Of a DNA stretch of 32,696 bases, positions 1-6,594 are shown one piece after another. The DNA is from Gammaproteobacteria bacterium HGW-Gammaproteobacteria-4 (GTDB taxonomy: Bacteria; Pseudomonadota; Gammaproteobacteria; Xanthomonadales; Xanthomonadaceae): positions 1 through 32,696 of the forward strand of contig PGZC01000044.1 in the NCBI GenBank assembly GCA_002839995.1. Direction: 5' to 3'. Below the pieces are notes generated by a model. That model had not been told where the DNA came from, searched no databases, and worked only from the letters and a program-made list of their open reading frames with translations. Within the stretch, counting starts at the first letter, position 1. Every line of letters starts with the position of its first letter. The translations under genes and the position numbers were made by a program.

Positions 1-199
1 CCTCAAGGTGCTCGGCATCTTCTGTCGGCTGTGGTATCGCGACGGCAAGCGCGCCTACCTCGACGACCTGCCGCTGGTGTGGCGCTACACCCGCGACGTC
101 GGCCGGCAATACGACGCCACCGCGCCGCTGATCGCGCTGCTGGAACGCGCCATCGGACGGCGCGATATCAGCGCCGCCCGCGACGAGGGCAACCCATGA
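1..199 (+). CDS. amgK: AmgK-type aminoglycoside-phosphotransferase-fold sugar kinase, C-terminal end only
   Basis: Only the last ~65 codons are present; the reading frame enters from the left edge at base 2. The visible tail (LGIFCRLWYRDGK, then YLDDLPLVWRYTRDV) matches the C-terminal region of the APH-family kinase AmgK, which phosphorylates N-acetylmuramate and N-acetylglucosamine at the anomeric position during cell-wall recycling. The stop codon overlaps the start of the next gene (ATGA at 196-199). That gene is MurU, the enzyme that uses the AmgK product, so pathway logic and translational coupling both support the call. The kinase active site lies outside the window and cannot be checked. 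Confidence 0.8.
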   Translation, partial: LKVLGIFCRLWYRDGKRAYLDDLPLVWRYTRDVGRQYDATAPLIALLERAIGRRDISAARDEGNP

Positions 200-906
200 A
201 AGCGCTGATCTTCGCCGCCGGCAAGGGCGAGCGCATGCGCCCGTTGACCGAGCACACGCCCAAGCCGCTGCTGAGCGTCGGCGGCAAGCCGCTGATCGCC
301 TGGCATCTGGAAAAACTCGCAGCCGCCGGCATCCGCGAGATCGTCATCAACAGTGCCTGGCTGGCATCGCGCCTGCACGACGCGCTGGGCGACGGCGCGC
401 ACTGGGGCGTGCGCATCGTCTGGTCGCACGAAGGCGCCGAACCGCTGGAAACCGGCGGCGGGCTGCTGCACGCCCTGCCCCTGCTCGGCGACGCGCCGTT
501 CCTCGTCGTCAACGGCGATGTCTACTGCGATGTCGATTTCACCGCGCTCCCGCGCACCCCGCCGACACTCGCGCATCTGGTCATGGTCGATCCGCCCGCG
601 CACAGCGCACAAGGCGATTTCGCGCTCGGCAGCGGCGGCCTGCTGCATTCCAGCGGCGAAACCCTGCTCACCTACAGCGGCATCGGCGTGTATCGTCGCG
701 AACTGTTCGCGCACTGGCAACGCGACGTCGCCGGCACCGCCGGTGCCGACACCACACCACCGACATTCCGCCTCGCTGCGTTGCTGCGCGCCGCGATGGC
801 GCGCAACGCCGTCAGCGGCGAACACTTCAGCGGCCGCTGGGCCGATGTCGGCACACCGGAACGGCTGGCGGTACTGGATGCTGCGTTGCGTGGCGAGCAT
901 GGGTAG
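196..906 (+). CDS. murU: N-acetylmuramate alpha-1-phosphate uridylyltransferase
   Basis: A 236-residue sugar-nucleotide transferase. It begins with the nucleotide-binding signature FAAGKGERMRPLTEHTPKPLL-like (residues 5-25), followed by a GGG-containing loop (ETGGGLLHAL) and the metal/substrate segment VNGDVYCDVDF. In Pseudomonas, MurU converts MurNAc-1-phosphate and UTP to UDP-MurNAc, bypassing de novo synthesis and lowering fosfomycin sensitivity. The start was chosen at 196 because it forms an ATGA overlap with amgK and aligns with the usual MKA(M)IFAAG start. An in-frame upstream extension only covers amgK in another frame. A generic glucose-1-phosphate nucleotidyltransferase is the alternative, but the amgK neighbour makes MurU much more likely. 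Confidence 0.9.
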   Translation: MKALIFAAGKGERMRPLTEHTPKPLLSVGGKPLIAWHLEKLAAAGIREIVINSAWLASRLHDALGDGAHWGVRIVWSHEGAEPLETGGGLLHALPLLGDAPFLVVNGDVYCDVDFTALPRTPPTLAHLVMVDPPAHSAQGDFALGSGGLLHSSGETLLTYSGIGVYRRELFAHWQRDVAGTAGADTTPPTFRLAALLRAAMARNAVSGEHFSGRWADVGTPERLAVLDAALRGEHG

Positions 907-934
907 CCGGTTTCTCGGCTCACAGGGTCAACGT

Positions 935-1021
935 TGCGTCTTGTCCTTGACCCCGCCACCAGCCAGCGCGACCATACGGCGCTACGCCCCGAGTCCGGGG
1001 CTACCTGGCGTTGAACCCTTC
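935..1021 (+). repeat. Dispersed ~85-bp repeat, copy A
   Basis: This segment is close to 90% identical by eye over its first ~70 bp to copy B at 1861-1945, in the same orientation. It contains a perfect hairpin, GCCCCG-AGTC-CGGGGC, at about 975-990. It ends just before the toxin-antitoxin pair, and copy B ends just before the next gene. The outer edges carry a near-inverted pair, GGGTCAACG (about 925-933) and CGTTGAACCC (about 1010-1019). It could be a REP-type element or part of a recombination site. Confidence 0.6.
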
Positions 1022-1073
1022 AGAGCGTCAAGCGCCTACACGTGTCGAATCGATATTATCGGCGGAGGTAGCC

Positions 1074-1304
1074 ATGGGTGTTTCCGTTAAGACTTTGGGC
1101 ATCGACCGACTCAATGTCGACGAAAGGCTCGCGCTCGTTGAGGAAATATGGGCGACCATCTGCGTCGATACCAAAGCGTTTCCTCTTACCGATGCGCAAC
1201 GCGCAGAACTGGATCGCCGTGTGGCGGACGACGATGCATTTCCGGATGAGGTGGTGCCTTGGGACGAAGCCAAGGCTTCAGCCCGGGCGCGACTGGGGCG
1301 ATGA
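1074..1304 (+). CDS. Addiction-module antitoxin (RelB/TIGR02574-like)
   Basis: A 76-residue acidic protein. Its TLGIDRLNVDERLALVEEIWATI segment followed by LTDAQRAELDRR and VPWDEAKA fits the 'putative addiction module component' family: a short helical DNA-binding/dimerisation part, then a C-terminal toxin-neutralising arm ending in a W-x-E-x-K motif. The start at 1074 has a strong ribosome-binding site (GGAGG at 1064-1068, 5-nt spacing). A longer in-frame version from 1011 would begin inside the upstream repeat and is less likely. It overlaps the toxin gene by ATGA at 1301-1304, the usual antitoxin-first arrangement. It should repress its own promoter with the toxin, but no operator was identified. 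Confidence 0.88.
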   Translation: MGVSVKTLGIDRLNVDERLALVEEIWATICVDTKAFPLTDAQRAELDRRVADDDAFPDEVVPWDEAKASARARLGR

Positions 1305-1597
1305 CGCTTCGCATCGTCTTCCGGCGTGCGGCACAAAGCGAGCTTGAGGATGCAGCCGTCTGGTACGACGAACAGCGTGTTGGCCTCGGCGAGGAGTTCA
1401 TTATCGAGATCGAGCAAGCCATCGCGAACGCCGCGGCGGCGCCGAAGCGCCATCCAATTGTCTTCGGCGATATTCGTCGCACCGTCGCACGTCGATTTCC
1501 GTTCTCCGTGTACTTCCGCGTTCGCCAGACCACGTTGGTTGTCCTTGCCGTATTTCACGGTCGGCGCGATCCGGCAATCTGGCGGCGCCGGGGATAA
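1301..1597 (+). CDS. ParE/RelE-superfamily toxin
   Basis: A 98-residue basic protein of the RelE/ParE fold. It has the family pattern of an N-terminal strand-helix (IVFRRAAQSELEDAAVWYDEQRVGLGEEF), a mid-protein P-x-x-H-P segment, then RRFPFSVYFRVRQTTLVVLAVFHGRRDPAIW with the conserved FPF-x-V-Y and H-x-R-R-x-P-x-x-W ending. Members either inhibit gyrase (ParE) or cleave mRNA on the ribosome (RelE); sequence alone does not decide which. It is translationally coupled to the antitoxin. The pair lies between two copies of an ~85-bp repeat, which suggests it moved as a unit. Confidence 0.88.
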   Translation: MTLRIVFRRAAQSELEDAAVWYDEQRVGLGEEFIIEIEQAIANAAAAPKRHPIVFGDIRRTVARRFPFSVYFRVRQTTLVVLAVFHGRRDPAIWRRRG

Positions 1598-1806
1598 CAC
1601 CGAGTGGAACGGACGAGCTGCCGGAGTCTGGCGTTCATCAAGCATCGCGCCGACCCGCCGTTCACCAAAGTGTTAGATCGCCGGACCACCCGACGGGAAG
1701 CAACATCGAAAAGCTGCGGGTGCTTGAATGGAAATCGTCGAAATGGAGGCTCTTACCGTGGTCGGCCTTCCCGTGATCTGATAGCGCTATATCTCAGTGG
1801 TTGAAG

Positions 1807-1829
1807 CCCCTCTCCCGCCGGGAGAGGGG
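1807..1829. repeat. Perfect 10-bp hairpin in the 352-bp spacer 1598-1949
   Basis: CCCCTCTCCC and GGGAGAGGGG are separated by a 3-nt loop and followed by a G-rich tail. This hairpin type recurs in intergenic regions of many Xanthomonadales genomes. It might end transcription of the toxin operon, but it has no T-run. The rest of 1598-1806 shows no convincing gene; a 66-codon open frame at 1604-1804 has no family resemblance or ribosome-binding site. Confidence 0.6.
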
Positions 1830-1860
1830 TTGGGGTGAGGGTTCGACAATACGCGTAGGC

Positions 1861-1945
1861 TGTGTCTTGCCCTTGACCACGCCACCCGCCAGCGCGACCA
1901 TGCGACGCTACGCCCCGATTCCGGGGCTGCTTGCTGTTAGCCTTC
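1861..1945 (+). repeat. Dispersed ~85-bp repeat, copy B
   Basis: Second copy of the element at 935-1021, same orientation, with the same internal hairpin (GCCCCG / CGGGGC with one loop change). It diverges after about 70 bp, ending CTGTTAGCCTTC instead of GGCGTTGAACCCTTC. It lies immediately upstream of the next start codon at 1950. Confidence 0.6.
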
Positions 1946-1949
1946 GTTC

Positions 1950-2243
1950 ATGACCATTCTTGCTACCCGCGCGTTTCGCCTCACTGCGTGTGGCGCTATT
2001 GCGTTTGCGTTCGTAGCCTTCGTCGCGCGGGCCGCCTATCAAGTCTTCTTCGTCTCGCCTGCGTCGACATACACTGGTGGTCGCGGCTTGCAAGGTTGGT
2101 ACGTGTCGGTGCTCGTGCTCGCAGTGTGCTTGGTTGTGGCGCTTCTAATAGACTCGGCCCGTTGGGTGTGGTGCCACTACCAGTGGCGTCTATTCGGCGC
2201 TCAGATGCGTCGCAAGCCACCCGTCCGAGACATCGAAGACTAA
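1950..2243 (+). CDS. Small membrane protein of unknown function (97 aa)
   Basis: Not assigned to a family. Two hydrophobic stretches are visible: about residues 10-35 (LTACGAIAFAFVAFVARAAY) and about 50-67 (WYVSVLVLAVCLVVALLI). They are separated by a short Ser/Thr/Gly-rich loop and followed by a Trp- and Arg-rich tail, which would be cytoplasmic under the positive-inside rule. It starts 4 bases after the repeat copy and has no obvious Shine-Dalgarno sequence. The TAA stop lies inside TAACAAGCCCCGTTCAACG, which resembles the left end of an integron attC site. The hydrophobic pattern supports a real protein, but its role is unknown. Confidence 0.55.
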   Translation: MTILATRAFRLTACGAIAFAFVAFVARAAYQVFFVSPASTYTGGRGLQGWYVSVLVLAVCLVVALLIDSARWVWCHYQWRLFGAQMRRKPPVRDIED

Positions 2244-2256
2244 CAAGCCCCGTTCA

Positions 2257-2443
2257 ACGTCATTGCGAGCCGCCTGTTTCGGACCGAAACTGCTGAGACC
2301 ATGAACCGAGGTGAGGGTGATGGAGAGGAGCGACGCGCCGCAGAAATTTTTGCCGTCATTGCGAGGAGCGGCCGCTCTTGCGCATCCATGCGCTCGCGGC
2401 ACTTGCACATCCTTGTGCGGCGCAGCGACGTGGCAATCCAGCG
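2257..2443. repeat. Interspersed palindromic repeat cluster in the spacer 2244-2630
   Basis: The 387-bp spacer holds no convincing gene. It contains two CGTCATTGCGAG motifs (about 2259-2270 and 2354-2366) and a matching right part, GCGACGTGGCAATCCAGCG (about 2425-2443). These are the two halves of a widespread intergenic palindromic element. Between the halves are two small hairpins: GCGCAT-cc-ATGCGC (2380-2393) and GCACA-tcct-TGTGC (2405-2418). Nothing recognisable was seen in 2444-2630. Confidence 0.5.
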
Positions 2444-2630
2444 CTTCTCGACATCGCCAACCCCTCTATCGAGCCCACCCGCATCTCAAACCAGTTGAAC
2501 TCGGCGTGCCGTTTGTTGTGCCCGCCTGGGTGTTCGAATCTCGTCCTTCCGTTCCTGGTGGCAGGCAATGACTATGTGTCCAAGCCGACCGCTGCTGGCT
2601 GGCGGCGCCTGAACGCCTGCATTTGCCGCT

Positions 2631-2987
2631 ATGGAAGATAGCCGCAACTCGCATTCTCTGATCCGCTGGGCCGGCGTTCTCGCAACCGGAGGCGCCCTGA
2701 TCTTCGTTGCGGCGTCCTGTTTCCTGGCGCTGGCGCTGTGGCACGTCGCACTGGTCGATGGTTACGGCCGCACGTACGTCATCATATCGCCGTGGCTTTG
2801 CGCTGTGATCGCACTTGCATCGCTGACTGTTCTTGTCGCCGCAGCACTCATCTGGCGTCGGGCAACTCTTTGCACCGTTGCACTAGCCAGTCGTCTGTCA
2901 CTTGGGGCGATAATTGCCACGGTGGCCGCTTGGGCCGTATTTGGTGCCGCGTTCCTGATCCTCGCACGCAACGGGGTCGCGGCGTAA
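2631..2987 (+). CDS. Small multi-pass membrane protein of unknown function (118 aa)
   Basis: Three clear hydrophobic segments: about residues 13-37 (WAGVLATGGALIFVAASCFL), 50-72 (ISPWLCAVIALASLTVLVAA) and 90-112 (LGAIIATVAAWAVFGAAFLI). The short N-terminus is charged. The start ATG at 2631 has no strong Shine-Dalgarno sequence. No family was recognised. It stands alone between two spacers, in the same orientation as its neighbours. Its TAA stop is embedded in an attC-like sequence, as for the gene at 1950. Confidence 0.6.
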   Translation: MEDSRNSHSLIRWAGVLATGGALIFVAASCFLALALWHVALVDGYGRTYVIISPWLCAVIALASLTVLVAAALIWRRATLCTVALASRLSLGAIIATVAAWAVFGAAFLILARNGVAA

Positions 2988-3040
2988 CTATCAAGCCGAA
3001 ACCGCATCGCGGCCCGGCGCGACTCGGACGATGGGTTTCA
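2984..3040 (+). other. Possible degenerate attC-like recombination site
   Basis: The sequence starting at the stop codon reads GTAACTATCAAGCCGAAACC and continues with GCATCGCGGCCCGGCGCGAC. This is strikingly like the left half and central arms of aadA-type attC sites (R'' TAAC, L'' TCAAGCCGA, GC-rich arm). A proper right-hand GTTRRRY core site is not evident before the next start codon at 3041, so at best the site is degenerate. No integrase gene is in the window. Confidence 0.25.
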
Positions 3041-3517
3041 ATGAACGGTTTTCGCATCAACACAGAAAAGGCCGAGCTGGACCTTCATCTCATCCATCGC
3101 TTCCTCTCGGAACACACCAGTTGGGCCAAAGGCATTCCACTCGCACTGGTTCAAAAGTCCATCGATCATTCGCTTTGCTTCGGCGGCTTCATCGGTGATT
3201 CCCAAGTCGCATTTGCGCGCGTCATCTCCAACTACACGACTTTTGCCAACCTGGTGGACGTCTTCGTCCTTCACGAGCATCGCGGCAAGGGCTACAGCAA
3301 GGCGCTCATGACTGCCGTGCTTGCGCACCCGCAGCTTCAGGGGTTGCGTCGTTTCACCCTGGCAACGGGCGATGCGCACGGGCTGTATGCCCAGTTCGGG
3401 TTTACGGCCCCGATGTATCCGCAATCATTCATGGAGCGTTACAACCCTGGCATCTACGCGACTGCCGTCCAAAGCCGCTTGGAACGGGATACTGGTCGCG
3501 ACGTTCCGAAAGGTTGA
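3041..3517 (+). CDS. GNAT family N-acetyltransferase
   Basis: A 158-residue single-domain GNAT protein. The acetyl-CoA-binding motif A is visible as LVDVFVLHEHRGKGYSKALM (about residues 70-90; the R/Q-x-x-G-x-G/A core is RGKGYS), with beta4 just before it and the motif B-like LYAQFGFTAP (about 124-133). The substrate is unknown; close relatives acetylate small molecules or peptide amines. The start at 3041 gives the standard family length. An open frame extends upstream from 2738 but would overlap the preceding gene. The gene appears less G+C-rich than the surrounding core genes, in line with the accessory character of 907-3517. Such small acetyltransferases are also common integron cassette cargo. 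Confidence 0.85.
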   Translation: MNGFRINTEKAELDLHLIHRFLSEHTSWAKGIPLALVQKSIDHSLCFGGFIGDSQVAFARVISNYTTFANLVDVFVLHEHRGKGYSKALMTAVLAHPQLQGLRRFTLATGDAHGLYAQFGFTAPMYPQSFMERYNPGIYATAVQSRLERDTGRDVPKG

Positions 3518-3593
3518 ATGTGCCCGCGCGGATGTCGGTGGCGTGGTTACCGAACACCCACCGCAACGTCGTCGGCCTGACCGCAGGCAGCGG

Positions 3594-4862
3594 TCAGTCG
3601 ATCATGCGCGACAGGCGGCGGGCGCCGAGCACGAACGCCACCGCGCCGAGCAACACCATGCCGGCGACCGGCCACAGATAATCCGACCATGCGTAACCGC
3701 GCCAGATCGCGCCTTCCAGGCTGCGCAGCGACCAGTTGACCGGGCTGAACGCGGAAACCGTGGCCATCCAGGCGGGCATCGCGATCAATGGAATCATGCC
3801 GCCACCCACCATCATCAGCGGCATCAATGCCGCCCAGCCGGCACTGGACACCCCTTGCACGGTGCGCCCGGCGCTGGAGATCAGCAGCATCAGGCCGGTG
3901 AATGCGAACGCGCTCGCCGCCACCACCATCACCAGCGCCGGCATGGATTCCACCGTCAGTCCGAATACCAGCCGTGCCAGCAACAACAACACCAGTTGCA
4001 CGACCAGCAGCGCGATCATCGCGGCCAACGCCTTGCCGGCCATCAATCGGCGCGTGCTCAGCGGGCCAGTGCGCAGCCGCAACCAGGTTCCCTTTTCCCG
4101 CTCCTGGGCGAATCCGCTGGCGAAGCCCATCAGACAGCCGACCAGCCCCCACAACATGCCTTGCGGGAAGGTGATCGCAAAGGGGTTGCGCGGCCCGCGT
4201 CGCTCGCTCTGCATGGAGCGGGTCTGCACCTTCAGCGGCTGCCAACCCGCCGTGGCATCGTCGGCAGCCGCAGACGATGTTGCGAGCGCATCCGGTTGCA
4301 GGTTTTCCAGCGCATCGAACAGGGCATCGAAGCGCTGCCGTTCGCCATCGGCCATGCCTGCCGTGTCGCGGCGCGCGCTGCGCAACCACGCGGAATCCTT
4401 GTTCACCCGCGTCAGCTTGCGACCCATGTCCTGCGACGCCACCTGCAGCAACAGGCCTTCGAGCATGCCGATCTCGGCTTTCCGGCTGGGGTCGATCAGC
4501 ACGTCCACCGCGGCCGGATCGCCATAAAACAAGCGCTCGCTGGCGACGCCGTAACCGGCGGGAATGGCGATCAGGGCGATGGCGCGACCGCGTTTGACCT
4601 GTGCCGCGGCATCGCTGCCCTCTGCGCGCTCGACGTCGACCGAATCGAGCGCCAGCAATCCGGCGACCAGCGCCTGCGATGCTTCGGTACGGTCGTGATC
4701 ATCGACCAGCACCCGCATTTTTGCGCGCTCGCCATCGCCGCCGAACATCAGGCCGAAGCCGACGGCCATCAGCACCGGCCAGACGAAGGTGAAAAACAAC
4801 GTGCCCCGATTGCGCAGCAACAGGCGCAAATCCTTTATCGCGATCGCAACGATGGCATGCAT
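3594..4862 (-). CDS. ABC-2 type exporter permease
   Basis: A 422-residue membrane protein with the ABC-2 layout. It has a cytoplasmic KDLRLLLRNRGTLFFTF start running into TM1 (about 22-40), a large extracytoplasmic domain (about 45-235), then five hydrophobic segments from about 236 to 412, including MLWGLVGCLMGFASGF, AALMPLMMVGGGMIPLI and LWPVAGMVLLGAVAFVLG. The QEREKGTWLRLRTGPLSTRRLMAGK loop is the typical coupling/amphipathic element. The start codon overlaps the stop of the upstream ATPase gene by one base (TGATG), so the two are translationally coupled. The exported substrate cannot be told; relatives export drugs, lipids or polysaccharide. Confidence 0.88.
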   Translation of the reverse strand: MHAIVAIAIKDLRLLLRNRGTLFFTFVWPVLMAVGFGLMFGGDGERAKMRVLVDDHDRTEASQALVAGLLALDSVDVERAEGSDAAAQVKRGRAIALIAIPAGYGVASERLFYGDPAAVDVLIDPSRKAEIGMLEGLLLQVASQDMGRKLTRVNKDSAWLRSARRDTAGMADGERQRFDALFDALENLQPDALATSSAAADDATAGWQPLKVQTRSMQSERRGPRNPFAITFPQGMLWGLVGCLMGFASGFAQEREKGTWLRLRTGPLSTRRLMAGKALAAMIALLVVQLVLLLLARLVFGLTVESMPALVMVVAASAFAFTGLMLLISSAGRTVQGVSSAGWAALMPLMMVGGGMIPLIAMPAWMATVSAFSPVNWSLRSLEGAIWRGYAWSDYLWPVAGMVLLGAVAFVLGARRLSRMID

Positions 4863-5728
4863 CAGGCTTCATCCCGCAGTTGGCGACCGGTGAGCGCAAG
4901 AAACACCTGTTCCAGCGAAGGCCTACGCAACTGGAACGCATCGACCGGGCCCTTGGCCAGTTCGGCCGCGAGCAATTGCAGTGGGTCATCGCCGTGCAGG
5001 AATTCGTTGTGGCCGGCGCGTTCGACGCTCAGCCGGGCATCACCGCCATGCGCACGCAGCAAATCATCAAGCGTGCCCATGGCCAGCACGCGGCCTTGAT
5101 CGACGATGGCGATGCGGTCGCACAGGCGCTCGGCTTCTTCCATGTAATGGGTGGTGTAGAGCACCGTGTGGCCAGCGTGCTTGAGCGCGAGCACATTGTC
5201 GAAAATCGCGTTGCGCGATTGCGGATCGACCCCGACCGTGGGCTCGTCGAGCAACACCAATGCCGGTTCGTGCACGATCGCGGCCGCGATGTTGAGGCGC
5301 CGCTGCATGCCGCCGGAATAGGTGGCAACGCGATCGTGCTGACGATCTTCCAGGGCGACAAAGCGCAGCGCTGCGGCGACCCGCTCGCGCCGATGCGCAC
5401 CGCGAAGGCCAAAGGTCTGCGCGAAAAAGTCCAGGTTCTCGCGCCCGCTCAAATCTTCATACAGCGACAACTTCTGCGGCGCGATGCCACAGCGCTGCCG
5501 CACTTTCGGGTCGCGCGGATCGCCGCCGAGAACGCGCACCGAACCGCAGTCGGCGGCGAGCAAGCCCGCTGCGATATGCATGGTCGTGGTCTTGCCGGCA
5601 CCGTTCGGCCCGAGCAGGCCAAACACTTCGCCGCGCCGCACTTGCAGGCTCAGGGCATCCAGCGCCACGCGCTCGCCATAACGCTTGCCGACACCCGCCA
5701 ACGTGATCGCTGAAGCGCTTGCGTCCAT
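4862..5728 (-). CDS. ABC transporter ATP-binding protein of an ABC-2 exporter
   Basis: A 288-residue ATPase. Walker A is GLLGPNGAGKTTT (about residues 36-48), the Q-loop is near GIAPQKLSLYEDL, the signature is YSGGMQRRLNIAAAI, Walker B is ALVLLDEPTVGVDP, and the H-loop is YTTHYMEEAERL. The DrrA/CcmA-like C-terminal region ends in PSLEQVFLALTG, characteristic of drug/lipid exporter ATPases. The start at 5728 was chosen over the upstream in-frame GTG/ATG because AGGA lies about 6 nt upstream in GACAGGAACGGTATG. It is the first gene of a two-gene minus-strand operon with the permease. Confidence 0.92.
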   Translation of the reverse strand: MDASASAITLAGVGKRYGERVALDALSLQVRRGEVFGLLGPNGAGKTTTMHIAAGLLAADCGSVRVLGGDPRDPKVRQRCGIAPQKLSLYEDLSGRENLDFFAQTFGLRGAHRRERVAAALRFVALEDRQHDRVATYSGGMQRRLNIAAAIVHEPALVLLDEPTVGVDPQSRNAIFDNVLALKHAGHTVLYTTHYMEEAERLCDRIAIVDQGRVLAMGTLDDLLRAHGGDARLSVERAGHNEFLHGDDPLQLLAAELAKGPVDAFQLRRPSLEQVFLALTGRQLRDEA

Positions 5729-5869
5729 ACCGTTCCTGTCTGTCGATTCGGCATGCTCGCATGCAGGCTGCGAATCGGGCAATGGCGAAAGTCATGGTGC
5801 GGCGGCGCGGCGGGGGTTGGAAATGCGAAGCGACCGCAAAGCAAAAAACGTTCCATGCGCGTCGGCAAT

Positions 5870-5911
5870 CTGATCGAAGTCAAAATACGGTGCCGGTTAT
5901 CGCGCTAGGGT
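5870..5911 (+). promoter_or_regulatory. FNR/DNR-like box plus -10 hexamer upstream of the stress operon
   Basis: CTGAT-CGAA-GTCAA at 5870-5883 matches the FNR/DNR half-site pair TTGAT/C-N4-A/GTCAA with one or two departures. A -10-like TAGGGT sits at 5906-5911, 22 bp after the box, placing the box centre near -41 (class II activator position). The two other boxes in this island have nearly identical geometry. The predicted transcript start is about 20 nt upstream of the first gene. Confidence 0.55.
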
Positions 5912-5937
5912 GACGGGAGGTTCCTTGGGGAATCTCC

Positions 5938-6594
5938 ATGGACATGTTCGGCGATCGTCGTGAAGCAGGCCGTATCCTGTCCGATGCGCTGCGCGAATAT
6001 GCGGGCCGCAGCGACGTGACGGTTCTGGCGCTGCCGCGTGGCGGGGTTCCGGTGGGCTACGAAGTGGCAAAATCGCTCGGCGCCGATTTTGACGTGCTGG
6101 TAGTGCGCAAGCTCGGTCTGCCGTATCACCGCGAACTGGCGATGGGCGCCATCGTTTCCGGCGGCGCGATCGATCTCAACCAGGACGTTATCGCGCGCTC
6201 AGGCGTTACCGAGCGCGAAATCGAAGCGGTGATGGCAAAGGAATCGGTCGAACTCGAGCGGCGGGAGCGGCTGTATCGCGGTTCGCGGCCGATGACCCCG
6301 CTCGAAGGGCGCATCGTCATCGTGGTCGATGATGGCATCGCCACCGGTGCGACGATGCGCGCGGCACTCAAGGCACTGCGATCGCACCATCCGGCCAGAA
6401 TCGTGGCTGCCGTGCCGGTCGCACCCGCGGATGCGCCGCGGCGGATGCAGGATGTCGCCGATGCGTTCGTCAGCGTGCTCTGCCCGGCCGACTTTTACGC
6501 GGTCGGCCAGTTCTATCGGCGTTTCGATCAGACCAGCGACGACGAGGTGCGCGACCTGCTGGCGCAGTTCGATGGCGCAGGTGAATTGCCATGA
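5938..6594 (+). CDS. Phosphoribosyltransferase-domain protein
   Basis: A 218-residue type I PRTase fold. The PRPP-binding signature IVIVVDDGIATGATM is at about residues 126-140, with two consecutive aspartates and the T-G-A-T phosphate loop. The N-terminal ALPRGGVPVGYEVAKSLGAD and VVRKLGLP-x-x-x-ELAMGAI segments are typical of the stand-alone family often found beside or fused to erythromycin-esterase-like domains. The substrate base is unknown. It is the first gene of the + strand stress operon, behind an FNR-like promoter. GGGGA at 5927-5931 gives a 6-nt spacing to ATG 5938; ATG 5944 is a possible alternative. It is coupled to the next gene by ATGA at 6591-6594. Confidence 0.88.
   Translation: MDMFGDRREAGRILSDALREYAGRSDVTVLALPRGGVPVGYEVAKSLGADFDVLVVRKLGLPYHRELAMGAIVSGGAIDLNQDVIARSGVTEREIEAVMAKESVELERRERLYRGSRPMTPLEGRIVIVVDDGIATGATMRAALKALRSHHPARIVAAVPVAPADAPRRMQDVADAFVSVLCPADFYAVGQFYRRFDQTSDDEVRDLLAQFDGAGELP

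Noticed and set aside
1604-1804. 66-aa open frame after the toxin gene
   Set aside because: No ribosome-binding site, no family resemblance and unusual composition. It sits in a repeat-bearing spacer.
2311-2641. Several overlapping open frames in the 2244-2630 spacer
   Set aside because: They run through the palindromic repeat halves and hairpins in both strands. None has a plausible start or recognisable domain.
3321-5099. 592-codon plus-strand open frame opposite the ABC-2 exporter
   Set aside because: It overlaps the ATPase and permease genes, which have complete family motifs. Its composition is low-complexity (Gln/Arg/His-rich).
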